A stretch of 64,000 nucleotides of DNA. Origin: Chryseobacterium indologenes (GTDB taxonomy: Bacteria > Bacteroidota > Bacteroidia > Flavobacteriales > Weeksellaceae). Positions 24,575 to 32,708 of the stretch are shown here, piece after piece; within the stretch, counting starts at the first letter, position 1; each line of letters starts with the position of its first letter. Where the stretch lies: positions 3,658,001-3,722,000 of the forward strand of contig NZ_CP074372.1 of NCBI RefSeq assembly GCF_018362995.1, in the 5' to 3' direction. The translations under genes and the position numbers were made by a program. Below the pieces are notes generated by a model. It was not told the origin of the DNA. It ran no database searches and saw only the letters and a list, made by a program, of their open reading frames with translations.

Positions 24575-26596
24575 ATGAATAATAAAGGATTCAACTGGTT
24601 CTTTCCAATTGCAATCATAGCTCTTTTGCTCTTCTTTGGCTCCAATTTCCTTGGAGGTGACAGCGCAAAATCTATTGATGAAGATGGTTTCTTTAGAGAA
24701 ATGCAGGCGGGGAAAGTCCAGAATATAATTATATACAAAGACATAGAGAAAGCTGATGTTTTCCTAACAAAAGAAGCAAAATCGGCAATGGTTTCCAAAG
24801 CCGGAAAAGAAAATAACCCTCTTTCTGCCTTTGAAATGGCTCCTAAAGCAGATTTTTCTGTGAAATATGGAGACCTTCAACTTTTCCTTCAGAAATTTGA
24901 GCAGGTGAAAGCCAGCAATCCGGTTATTAAAACAACAAAAGATTACGGAACAGGAAAAAGTGCATTAATGGACATTTTAGTTCCTGCACTGGTCTGGATT
25001 TCGATTCTGGGATTATTCTACTTCCTTCTTTTCAGAAAGATGGGCGGTGGCGGAGGCCCTGGCGGACAGATCTTCTCTATCGGTAAATCTAAAGCAAAGC
25101 TTTTTGATGAAAAAGAAAGAATCCAGGTGACATTTAAAGATGTTGCAGGATTAGAAGGAGCTAAAGAAGAAGTTCAGGAAGTTGTGGATTTCTTGAAAAA
25201 CTCTGAAAAGTATACAAAACTGGGAGGTAAAATTCCTAAAGGTGTCCTTTTAGTAGGCCCTCCGGGAACGGGTAAAACGTTATTGGCAAAAGCCGTTGCA
25301 GGTGAAGCTAAAGTTCCGTTCTTCTCACTTTCAGGTTCTGATTTCGTTGAAATGTTTGTTGGAGTAGGAGCTTCCAGAGTAAGAGACCTTTTTGCTCAGG
25401 CTAAAGCAAAATCTCCGGCGATCATCTTTATTGACGAGATTGATGCTATCGGACGTGCAAGAGGAAAAAATAACTTCTCTGGCGGAAATGACGAAAGAGA
25501 AAATACATTGAACCAGCTTCTTACCGAAATGGATGGTTTCGGAACAGACGTCAATGTAATTGTAATGGCGGCTACCAACAGAGCAGATATTCTTGATAAA
25601 GCATTAATGAGAGCAGGTCGTTTTGACCGTTCTATCTATGTGGACCTTCCTGAACTTCACGAAAGAAGACAGATTTTTGACGTTCACTTGAAAAAAATCA
25701 AGCTTGATGATAATGTAGACAGAGATTTCTTAGCAAAGCAAACTCCTGGATTCAGTGGGGCAGATATTGCGAATGTTTGTAATGAAGCAGCATTGATCGC
25801 AGCAAGATATAACCATACCTCTGTTACAAAACAGGACTTCCTGGATGCAGTAGACAGAATTATTGGTGGACTTGAGAAGAAAAATATGGCCATCAAGCCA
25901 TCTGAAAAAAGAAGAGTTGCTTATCATGAGGCAGGTCACGCTACCATCTCATGGTTGGTAGAACATGCATCACCACTTCTGAAAGTAACCATTGTTCCAA
26001 GAGGACGTTCTTTAGGGGCAGCATGGTATCTTCCGGAAGAAAGACAGTTGACCACTACTGAGCAGATGCTGGACGAAATGTGTGCAACACTGGGAGGTAG
26101 AGCTGCAGAACAGGTAATCTTCAACAATATCTCTACAGGAGCACTTTCTGATCTAGAAACAGTAACGAAGAGAGCACAGGCAATGGTAACAATCTACGGA
26201 TTAAGCCCGAATATTGGTAATATTTCTTACTACGACAGTTCAGGTCAGTCTGAATATTCTTTCGGAAAACCTTATTCTGAAGAAACTGCTACTAAAATTG
26301 ATGCGGAGATCAAATTGATTATCGAAAATCAGTACGAAAGAGCAGTAAGAATTCTTGAAGAAAATAAAGATAAACTGGATGCTCTGGCTAATAAACTACT
26401 GGAAAAAGAAGTGATCTTCCGTGAAGACTTAGAAGAAATATTCGGAAAAAGAGCATGGGATCCTGAATTGACAGAGAAACCCGTTACCAATACGATTCCT
26501 GAAAAAGATCAGCCGGTAGCAGTGGAAGCACCTCAGATCAAAGATAAAGAAGAAGAAAGCGAAATACAGGCTCCAGAAAGCCCGACACAGCTTTAA
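24575..26596 (+). CDS. ftsH: ATP-dependent zinc metalloprotease FtsH
   Basis: 673 aa membrane-bound AAA+ protease. Helices at about 7-26 and 131-153 flank a periplasmic domain. Walker A GPPGTGKT is at 228-235, Walker B IIFIDE at 283-288, the SRH Arg region near 337-351, and the zinc site HEAGH at 451-455. The C-terminal tail is acidic and Glu-rich. It degrades unneeded membrane and regulatory proteins, among them (in other bacteria) LPS synthesis enzymes. It is ended by a strong terminator. Confidence 0.96.
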   Translation: MNNKGFNWFFPIAIIALLLFFGSNFLGGDSAKSIDEDGFFREMQAGKVQNIIIYKDIEKADVFLTKEAKSAMVSKAGKENNPLSAFEMAPKADFSVKYGDLQLFLQKFEQVKASNPVIKTTKDYGTGKSALMDILVPALVWISILGLFYFLLFRKMGGGGGPGGQIFSIGKSKAKLFDEKERIQVTFKDVAGLEGAKEEVQEVVDFLKNSEKYTKLGGKIPKGVLLVGPPGTGKTLLAKAVAGEAKVPFFSLSGSDFVEMFVGVGASRVRDLFAQAKAKSPAIIFIDEIDAIGRARGKNNFSGGNDERENTLNQLLTEMDGFGTDVNVIVMAATNRADILDKALMRAGRFDRSIYVDLPELHERRQIFDVHLKKIKLDDNVDRDFLAKQTPGFSGADIANVCNEAALIAARYNHTSVTKQDFLDAVDRIIGGLEKKNMAIKPSEKRRVAYHEAGHATISWLVEHASPLLKVTIVPRGRSLGAAWYLPEERQLTTTEQMLDEMCATLGGRAAEQVIFNNISTGALSDLETVTKRAQAMVTIYGLSPNIGNISYYDSSGQSEYSFGKPYSEETATKIDAEIKLIIENQYERAVRILEENKDKLDALANKLLEKEVIFREDLEEIFGKRAWDPELTEKPVTNTIPEKDQPVAVEAPQIKDKEEESEIQAPESPTQL

Positions 26597-26622
26597 GACT
26601 CTTAAAAAATAAACCTTATAAA

Positions 26623-26654
26623 AACCTGACAACTCCAAAATTGTCAGGTTTTTT
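26623..26654 (+). terminator. Terminator after ftsH
   Basis: Arms AACCTGACAA (26623-26632) and TTGTCAGGTT (26641-26650) with an 8-nt loop, followed by T4. Confidence 0.88.
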
Positions 26655-26670
26655 CATATTTAAAGAGATA

Positions 26671-26705
26671 TTTTGGACTCTATTGTAATTTATTTTCTAT
26701 TTTTG
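26671..26705 (+). promoter_or_regulatory. Promoter of the LUD-cdsA-psd operon
   Basis: A -33 element TTTG (26672-26675) and a -7 element TATTTTTG (26698-26705) with 22 bp between, a near-consensus Bacteroidota promoter. The first gene starts 28 bp downstream. Confidence 0.7.
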
Positions 26706-26732
26706 TATAAAGTTGACTAAAAATAGATTAAG

Positions 26733-27314
26733 TTGAATTTATTCAAGAGGATTGTAAGCAAACTTACCAACCAGCCTGAAGAAGAGGACAAACAGAGCCT
26801 GGAGAAGCTTGGGGATTCGCTGAAAAATGCGGATCTTGACTATAAGTTTGCGCAATTATTTACGCATTCGGGGGGATTTTTTAATTATTGTGCAGATGAA
26901 GCGGAGGCTCTACAAACTTTAAATCAAATTATCAAAATAGAGGGTATCCACAACCTTTTCTGTTGGGATAAAGAACTTCATAACTTTTTAAACGTTGTGA
27001 AGACTTCTTACACGTCAGAACTGCAGCCGTCTAATGATGCAGCATTCATCACTTGTGAATACCTGATCGCCTATGATGGCAGGATCATGCTTTCGCATAA
27101 TAATATTCTTCACTATCATTCTTCAAGACTTCCCGATAGAATTATCATCATTGCCAATGTTTCTCAGATTGTGAACAACCTGAATGATGCCATGGGAAAA
27201 ATAAAAAGAAACGGAAATATCAAGAACCTTACTTCCATCAGTGGAAGCCAGTCAAAAATGGACAGTTCTTCCAATTCCAATACAAAACTGTTTTTATTGC
27301 TGCTTGAAGATTAA
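26733..27314 (+). CDS. LUD-domain protein (LutC/YkgG-like)
   Basis: 193 aa. The start is TTG at 26733: an in-frame TAG lies 9 bp upstream and the next Met is deep inside the protein. LUD (lactate utilisation) features include FTHSGGFFNYCADEAEAL, AAFITCEYLIAYDGRIMLS and LPDRIIIIANVSQIV. True LutC proteins help assemble an iron-sulfur lactate oxidase; this short form between ftsH and cdsA is a fixed flavobacterial neighbour without known function. Confidence 0.8.
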   Translation: MNLFKRIVSKLTNQPEEEDKQSLEKLGDSLKNADLDYKFAQLFTHSGGFFNYCADEAEALQTLNQIIKIEGIHNLFCWDKELHNFLNVVKTSYTSELQPSNDAAFITCEYLIAYDGRIMLSHNNILHYHSSRLPDRIIIIANVSQIVNNLNDAMGKIKRNGNIKNLTSISGSQSKMDSSSNSNTKLFLLLLED

Positions 27315-27338
27315 GCAACCACTTCTAAATTTTAAATT

Positions 27339-28211
27339 TTGGATAAAAATCTCATTCAAAGAACCGTATCAGGTATAGTTTATGTAGCCGTCATTATTCT
27401 TTGTTCGACTCCGCTGGGAGCGCAACTGTTGAACAGCATTGCCCCTGGCCTTATCAAACAACAGTATCTTTTTTATGGCTTAATGAGTCTGTTACTGATT
27501 GTGGGGACCTGGGAATGTGTTAAAATCATGAAGTTTGGAAACGGCTATGAAAAATGGATCGTATATCCATTGGTCATTTTTATATTCTATATTTTTTCCA
27601 AAAGATATTTCAGCCACGATTTCTTTTTTGATTTCAGACTCAGTGAAATACTTGCCCTGGCTCTGATTGGGATTGCTGTGGTTACTTTATTCAAATATCC
27701 CAACGAATTATACTTCGACAGCGGAAAACTTATTTTTACCGTTATTTACGTAGCGCTCCCATTCAGTTTTGCATTGGGACTGCCAAAGTTCTCTAGCTAT
27801 AATGATACTTTCTCACTGGAAGTTTTATTCTTGTTTATCCTCATCTGGAGTAGTGATACTTTTGCATATCTGGTAGGAAAGTTTTTTGGTAAACATAAAA
27901 TGGCCCCTAAAATTTCTCCTAAAAAAACATGGGAAGGATATGCAGGAGGTGTAGTGCTTACATTGGTTTTATCCTACTTTATTGAGCATTATCAGCCTGA
28001 ACTGAGAGGGAACTGGATGGTCGTAGGATTTTTAGTTGCTGCTTTTGCTCCGTTAGGCGATTTGGTAGAAAGCCAACTGAAAAGAAATTTCGGTGTGAAA
28101 GACAGTGGAAACATCATTCCAGGACATGGGGGAGTTTTAGATAGACTGGATAGTTTTATTATCTGTGTTCCTGTCGTATATTTGTACTTTATTTTAGAAA
28201 AATTTATTTAG
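27339..28211 (+). CDS. cdsA: Phosphatidate cytidylyltransferase
   Basis: 290 aa, eight or so membrane helices. The family signature is near the C-terminus: SQLKRNFGVKDSGNIIPGHG, then GVLDRLDS. Makes CDP-diacylglycerol from phosphatidic acid and CTP. The start is TTG at 27339, 3 bp after an in-frame TAA; the next Met would lie near residue 47 and would remove the first helix. It is 4 bp before psd. Confidence 0.93.
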   Translation: MDKNLIQRTVSGIVYVAVIILCSTPLGAQLLNSIAPGLIKQQYLFYGLMSLLLIVGTWECVKIMKFGNGYEKWIVYPLVIFIFYIFSKRYFSHDFFFDFRLSEILALALIGIAVVTLFKYPNELYFDSGKLIFTVIYVALPFSFALGLPKFSSYNDTFSLEVLFLFILIWSSDTFAYLVGKFFGKHKMAPKISPKKTWEGYAGGVVLTLVLSYFIEHYQPELRGNWMVVGFLVAAFAPLGDLVESQLKRNFGVKDSGNIIPGHGGVLDRLDSFIICVPVVYLYFILEKFI

Positions 28212-28215
28212 TCTC

Positions 28216-28872
28216 ATGAAATTACATAGAGAATCAAAAGGAACAATTACCGTTGCGACCATACTTTTTATTATTTTGGGCGCTTTAGCAATTTATTTCC
28301 TTAAAATATGGTCCCTGCTGATCATTATGCCTTTGTTGGTTATTTACAGTTTAGTTTTCTGGTTTTTCAGAGTTCCGGATCGTAATATATTGGATCACAA
28401 AGAAAACGTGATCGCTCCGGTGGACGGAAAAGTAGTAATGATCAAAGAAGTGGATGAAGATGAATTTATAAAAGGGAAAGCCATTCAGGTTTCTATTTTT
28501 ATGTCCCCGCTGAATGTTCACATCTGTAGATATCCGGTTTCGGGTGAAGTGATTTACAAAAAGTACCATCCGGGAAAATATCTGGTAGCCTGGCATGAAA
28601 AGTCTTCTACAGAAAATGAGAGAACGACTGTAGCCGTACAAACTTTAACCCATCATAAAGTAGTTTTCAGACAGATTGCCGGATATGTGGCAAGAAGGAT
28701 TGTTTTCTACTGTAATGAAGGTGATAAAGCAAAAGCCGGACATGAGTTCGGATTTATTAAATTTGGGTCGAGAATGGATGTATTCCTGCCTTTGGACACT
28801 GAGATTATCTGTAAGATCGGAGATATTACAAAAGGAGGCTTGGATGTTATTGCCAAACTGAAAGAAAATTAA
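28216..28872 (+). CDS. psd: Phosphatidylserine decarboxylase proenzyme
   Basis: 218 aa, the short (archaeal/Bacteroidota type) form. Two N-terminal helices (about 10-48) are followed by the decarboxylase core with VIAPVDGKV, IFMSPLNVHICRYPVSG and the self-cleavage Gly-Ser in IKFGSRMDVFLP, where Ser becomes the pyruvoyl group. Together with cdsA it makes phosphatidylethanolamine. Followed by a terminator. Confidence 0.94.
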   Translation: MKLHRESKGTITVATILFIILGALAIYFLKIWSLLIIMPLLVIYSLVFWFFRVPDRNILDHKENVIAPVDGKVVMIKEVDEDEFIKGKAIQVSIFMSPLNVHICRYPVSGEVIYKKYHPGKYLVAWHEKSSTENERTTVAVQTLTHHKVVFRQIAGYVARRIVFYCNEGDKAKAGHEFGFIKFGSRMDVFLPLDTEIICKIGDITKGGLDVIAKLKEN

Positions 28873-28894
28873 GATTCTTATCGAATATAAACTG

Positions 28895-28924
28895 AAAAGA
28901 GAGCCTTTATGGCTCTCTTTTTTA
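28895..28924 (+). terminator. Terminator after psd
   Basis: Stem AAGAGAGCC (28897-28905) with GGCTCTCTT (28911-28919), 5-nt loop, T-run to 28924. Confidence 0.88.
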
Positions 28925-28955
28925 TTTGAAGGATGAAAGAGTAATCTGCTCATTT

Positions 28956-28986
28956 GAGTTTAACTACGCATGAGTAATATTGCGTA
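28956..28986 (+). promoter_or_regulatory. 31-bp element, copy 1, upstream of the LuxR-like regulator gene
   Basis: The element contains ACTACGCATGAGTAATATTG (28963-28982) and matches copy 2 (30364-30394) at 28 of 31 positions. It ends 33 bp before a -7-like TAACTTTG (29020-29027). It is probably the operator through which the adjacent regulator controls its own gene. Confidence 0.65.
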
Positions 28987-29301
28987 TATAGGAAAGAATG
29001 CTTTTTTGTTTGTATTAAATAACTTTGCCTGTTAAAAAAACACAAGCTATTTATACTTTTAAATGAGATAGAACAAACAATATTAATTTTTATAAAAATG
29101 CTTTTTTATTTGTTTATTTTAATGTTGGATTTTAGTAAATTGTATCTGGAAAACACAAATCATATTCTTTTATCACTAAAAATTACAGACCTATATTTTG
29201 TTTTGTGAGTTTTTATTTAAAAGCTGTTAATATTGGAAAATTTATGCTTTCAGTAGTACAAATGCCAACCTGAGCTTGTGAAAACATAAAAAAACTACAC
29301 G
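28987..29301 (+). other. Long AT-rich leader before the LuxR-like regulator gene
   Basis: Very AT-rich. It holds the -7-like box TAACTTTG at 29020-29027 and, in the predicted ~270-nt leader, one 36-codon ORF at 29098-29208 (MLFYLFILMLDFSKLYLENT at its start). That ORF may be chance. A second possible promoter, TATATTTTG (29192-29200), is one base off consensus. No RNA gene or riboswitch is recognised. Confidence 0.5.
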
Positions 29302-30294
29302 ATGATTTATAAGTTTTTCTATAAGATGATCAATGATGAAACGGAGAAAATGAACGATGATTTTGACAGTAACTATCTGAATCTTATTAATCGTTATCTG
29401 CTTTTATTGTTTCTCATCTTCCTGTTTTATTCCGTTTTTATTATTACTTTTTTCGGGGATATGCTGATCTCAACATTTCTTACGGTTATTACCTTTTTCT
29501 GGTTGTTTCTAATGGCACTGAAAGGGAAAACAAAACGGTTTAGAAAGGTCTTGAAAAGTTTCATCCTCTTTATATTTGTCTTACTGACTTTCATAGTGAG
29601 TTTCTTTAATATTTATACTTATAAAAATGCGGGGGTAGAGTATTTTTATTTCTGTCTTCTGTTTGCTGTCCCATTCTTCCTGAACTATAAAAAAGATGCT
29701 TTTGCCATCTTTTTCATTACGTTTATGATCAGTATTAATTTTATTGTAGTTCTGTATTTTGATTTTGACTTCCTGTCTAAGAGTCAATTTATAAAAGCCG
29801 GGGATTTTAAAACAATAAAGTTGCTGAATATTTTATTTTCCATTGCGTCTTTCCTGATGGATATCGTTTTTATTACTCAGAAAGATGCGTTGATTCATGG
29901 CTTGATTTCTGATAAAAAAAAGAAAGATTCTACCATTAAAGATCTGGTAAAAACAAATACGGAACTGATGAAGCATCAGATCCTTATCAACCATCTTTCA
30001 GAAGAAAATATTGAGGAGATTTTAAGTCTGGCAGAAAGTAATTCTCCCATGTTTTTTGAAAAATTCCAGGTGTTTTTCCCTCATTTTATACCTGATGTTT
30101 TAAAAATAAATCCTAACCTTATTCATTCTGAGCTGTATTTCTGTGCTTTGATGAAGCTTGATTTTGATACCAAGAAAATAGCGCAGTGTACTAATAACAG
30201 TATTCGGGCTGTAGAGAGTAAAAAATACAGGATTAGAAAAAAACTTAATATTTCCTCTGAGATCAATATCAACAGCTTTTTGATTAAAATATAG
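29302..30294 (+). CDS. Membrane-embedded LuxR-like helix-turn-helix regulator
   Basis: 330 aa. The N-terminal half has about six hydrophobic helices (near 30-50, 54-72, 84-104, 112-127, 132-152, 172-192). A charged coiled segment (about 200-230) leads to a C-terminal LuxR-type DNA-binding domain whose core reads DTKKIAQCTNNSIRAVESKKYRIRKKLNIS (about 285-315). This C-terminus is shared with flavobacterial regulators that carry TPR repeats; here the TPRs are replaced by membrane helices, so DNA binding should happen at the membrane. Its own upstream region and that of the next gene share a 31-bp element. The input signal is unknown. Confidence 0.85.
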   Translation: MIYKFFYKMINDETEKMNDDFDSNYLNLINRYLLLLFLIFLFYSVFIITFFGDMLISTFLTVITFFWLFLMALKGKTKRFRKVLKSFILFIFVLLTFIVSFFNIYTYKNAGVEYFYFCLLFAVPFFLNYKKDAFAIFFITFMISINFIVVLYFDFDFLSKSQFIKAGDFKTIKLLNILFSIASFLMDIVFITQKDALIHGLISDKKKKDSTIKDLVKTNTELMKHQILINHLSEENIEEILSLAESNSPMFFEKFQVFFPHFIPDVLKINPNLIHSELYFCALMKLDFDTKKIAQCTNNSIRAVESKKYRIRKKLNISSEININSFLIKI

Positions 30295-30363
30295 ACAAAA
30301 TTTTGATTTTTGTTACTCACACGTAATGTTGGGTACTGGTGGGGTGGTATTTTTTGTTTTTGT

Positions 30364-30394
30364 GAGTTTTACTACGCGTGAGTAGTATTGCGTA
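30364..30394 (+). promoter_or_regulatory. 31-bp element, copy 2, upstream of the secreted-protein gene
   Basis: Contains ACTACGCGTGAGTAGTATTG (30371-30390). ACTACGC and GCGTAGT (30390-30396) form an inverted pair around a 12-bp centre. It ends 32 bp before the -7 box at 30427. A related inverted half-site TACTCAC lies at 30314-30320. Confidence 0.7.
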
Positions 30395-30405
30395 GTGAGA
30401 ATTAA

Positions 30406-30434
30406 TTTGTAATTGTCTGAGGGTTATAATTTTG
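30406..30434 (+). promoter_or_regulatory. Promoter of the secreted-protein gene
   Basis: -7 element TAATTTTG (30427-30434) and a possible -33 TTTG (30406-30409), 17 bp apart, shorter than usual. That fits an activator-dependent promoter with the 31-bp element just upstream. Confidence 0.55.
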
Positions 30435-30490
30435 TGACGGTTAAATGGCTTAGTCAAAAATTTTAATCATTAAACAAATTATAACTTAAA

Positions 30491-32293
30491 ATGATGGAAA
30501 CAAAATTTACAATTCCCCCAATCAAGGTCTTGCTGATAGCGTTGCTCTTTGCCTTTGGAAAATTTTATTCACAAGCCAATAATGGTGCGGTAGGAATTAA
30601 CACCACTACCCCTAATGCTAATTCTGTTTTGGATGTTATCTCAGGAAATAATAACAAAGGAGTGCTGATTCCGCGGCTTACAGAAGCACAACGAAATGCC
30701 ATTGTAATTAATCAATCCAAAGACGACGGACTGACGGTTTACAATACTACAGAAGATTGTTTTAATTACTGGAGTCTTGCGGATAACGAATGGAAAAGTG
30801 TCTGCGGGCAGATGGGAAAATCTGTTTTTACTATAGATTGCTCCACGTCCAAAGCAATGGGAAGCTATGTAAAAGGAAAAGAGCTTACGAATTCTAATTA
30901 TCTGACTATTGCGGTCAATGTTACAAAAGTTGGTAACTACACTATTTCCGGAACTACAACAAACGGATATAACTTTTACGGAACGGGAGTGTTTTTGAAT
31001 ACAGGCACCCAAACGATACAGATTCCGGGACAAGGAACTCCTCAGAATATCCAGACAGATAACGTATCACTTGAAGCCAATGGAGCAGCTGTTACCTGTA
31101 CTCCGGCGATATCAATTACAGTATTGAGCCCTGCGGGAACATATACCATGAGCTGTGGAAATGCAACAGTAAATGGCGTGTACAAAGTAGGAACCGCTCT
31201 TACAGCTTCCAATACTATTACGTTACCGGTCAATGTTTCAACATTGGGAAGTTACACCATTACATCCAATACAGTTGACGGAATTTCTTTCAGTGGATCA
31301 GGAACATTTACAGCTACAGGAAATCAAAATATAACATTAGGCGGAACAGGAACACCATCTTCTACATCAGTGAAAACTATTACTATTACTTCAGACAGCC
31401 AGGGAGGAGTATCTACAACCTGCTCTGTAAATGTAGTGGTTGTAATTCCTAAGAAGACAGTACTTCATATCGGATTAGAAACAGCTTACGGATATAGTGC
31501 TTACACCGGTCCTTCACGAAGCCTGATGGATGCTCCGACAAATTTTGGCACAACAGCCTCAAGTATTGTCAAATATGAAGGTTTTACCCATATATCTTTA
31601 GGAAACTCACCTTCATCAGCAGCTCTTCAGACAGCTCTTAATAACAAGCCTGATATTGTTGTCATTGGCTATAACTATACACCTAATGCTACAGATGCAG
31701 GCTATATTGCTTCTTATCTTAATAAAAAAGGAGTTGTAATTGCCATGACAGATGATACAGGTACGGCGCAGAACTTATTCAGAGGAATATTCTCTGATCC
31801 TACCATTTCAGCTTCTTATGGAGGCGGTGCAGGTTCGGTTTATGCTCTTACCAATTCTGATGATCCTATCCTTAACGGACCTTTTGGAGATGTAAGAGGT
31901 AAAAACTGGGGGGAAGATGCTTCTACAACCGTCAATATTTCCGGATTGACAAGTGGATTTGTTCCTTACAGCTATGCACAGCCTATTAACAGTACAACTG
32001 CAAGAACAGGAATTTCGGGATTAAGAAATACCAGTTTAAACTTTATATGGTTTGGTGACGGTGGTTTTTTAAGTAATGAAAATGCGAATGGAAATCAATA
32101 TGCAAGCAATACCATTGAACCTTTTGTAGCACCGAGTTCGGGAGGATATTTCCCGGTTCAGAAATCTTCTTACGGATATGCCGGAAACGGATATGCAACA
32201 GGATCAATGCAGGTTCAAAATTCGATTCTTTTTGCCAATATGATTGCCTGGGCAATTAAACAGGCAGAATTCAGCGGAATAAACACACAATGA
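30491..32293 (+). CDS. Large secreted protein with tandem repeats and a Rossmann-like C-terminal domain
   Basis: 600 aa with a signal peptide (about 1-28, ending FYSQ). An adhesin-like opening (GAVGINTTTPNANSVLDV, about 33-50) is followed by a Cys-containing module. Two tandem beta-rich repeats (about 113-210 and 218-318) share the pattern Y-x-KG/VG..LT-x-SN..I-x-VNV..GNYTI/GSYTI. The last ~280 residues look like an alpha/beta domain resembling ThuA or class I amidotransferase folds (VLHIGLETAYG, KPDIVVIGYNYTP, GVVIAMTDD). No T9SS C-terminal domain is obvious. Probably a surface or secreted protein controlled by the adjacent LuxR-like regulator; no biochemical function can be given. Confidence 0.75.
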   Translation: MMETKFTIPPIKVLLIALLFAFGKFYSQANNGAVGINTTTPNANSVLDVISGNNNKGVLIPRLTEAQRNAIVINQSKDDGLTVYNTTEDCFNYWSLADNEWKSVCGQMGKSVFTIDCSTSKAMGSYVKGKELTNSNYLTIAVNVTKVGNYTISGTTTNGYNFYGTGVFLNTGTQTIQIPGQGTPQNIQTDNVSLEANGAAVTCTPAISITVLSPAGTYTMSCGNATVNGVYKVGTALTASNTITLPVNVSTLGSYTITSNTVDGISFSGSGTFTATGNQNITLGGTGTPSSTSVKTITITSDSQGGVSTTCSVNVVVVIPKKTVLHIGLETAYGYSAYTGPSRSLMDAPTNFGTTASSIVKYEGFTHISLGNSPSSAALQTALNNKPDIVVIGYNYTPNATDAGYIASYLNKKGVVIAMTDDTGTAQNLFRGIFSDPTISASYGGGAGSVYALTNSDDPILNGPFGDVRGKNWGEDASTTVNISGLTSGFVPYSYAQPINSTTARTGISGLRNTSLNFIWFGDGGFLSNENANGNQYASNTIEPFVAPSSGGYFPVQKSSYGYAGNGYATGSMQVQNSILFANMIAWAIKQAEFSGINTQ

Positions 32294-32312
32294 TAAAGTT
32301 TTTTAAAGAGGG

Positions 32313-32344
32313 CTCCGGTACGATGATTCGTGCCGGAGTTTTTT
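32313..32344 (+). terminator. Terminator after the secreted-protein gene
   Basis: 11-bp arms CTCCGGTACGA (32313-32323) and TCGTGCCGGAG (32328-32338), one G-U pair, 4-nt loop, then T6. The T-run touches the stop codon of the convergent DUF1801 gene. Confidence 0.9.
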
Positions 32345-32690
32345 ATTTTATATACTTTTTAATCTCTTCCGTGAGGTTTAATATGAATTCTACGGGAAGA
32401 TCTTCTTCAGGATCAATCAAGAGGATTTTAAACTTCTTTCTGCCATCCAGAATCAGCTCCGGATAATCCAGTTTGTCACCATGATAAAAGCTGATATAAT
32501 GTTTCTTGTATTTTTTGCTGTAATAAAAATAACACAGCATCTTCTTTTTGTACTTGATAAAAGGAAGCCCGAAACTGAATGTTTCCGTAATATTTTCGGG
32601 ATCGGAAGCTAAAATAGAATCATGTAAAAATAAAAGAGTACTTCTCTCAGGCTCTTCGATTCTGTAGAAATACTCTTGTATAGGATTCAT
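32343..32690 (-). CDS. DUF1801 domain protein
   Basis: 115 aa. The YdhG/DUF1801 fold is suggested by EPERSTLLFLHDSIL at the start, the central TETFSFGLPFIKYKKKMLCYFYYSKKYKK, and the ISFYHGDKLD segment. Function unknown; the family is related to frataxin-like folds. It lies 18 bp after the ABC exporter gene. Confidence 0.8.
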   Translation of the reverse strand: MNPIQEYFYRIEEPERSTLLFLHDSILASDPENITETFSFGLPFIKYKKKMLCYFYYSKKYKKHYISFYHGDKLDYPELILDGRKKFKILLIDPEEDLPVEFILNLTEEIKKYIK

Positions 32691-32708
32691 TTTAATTGAA
32701 TTAAAATA

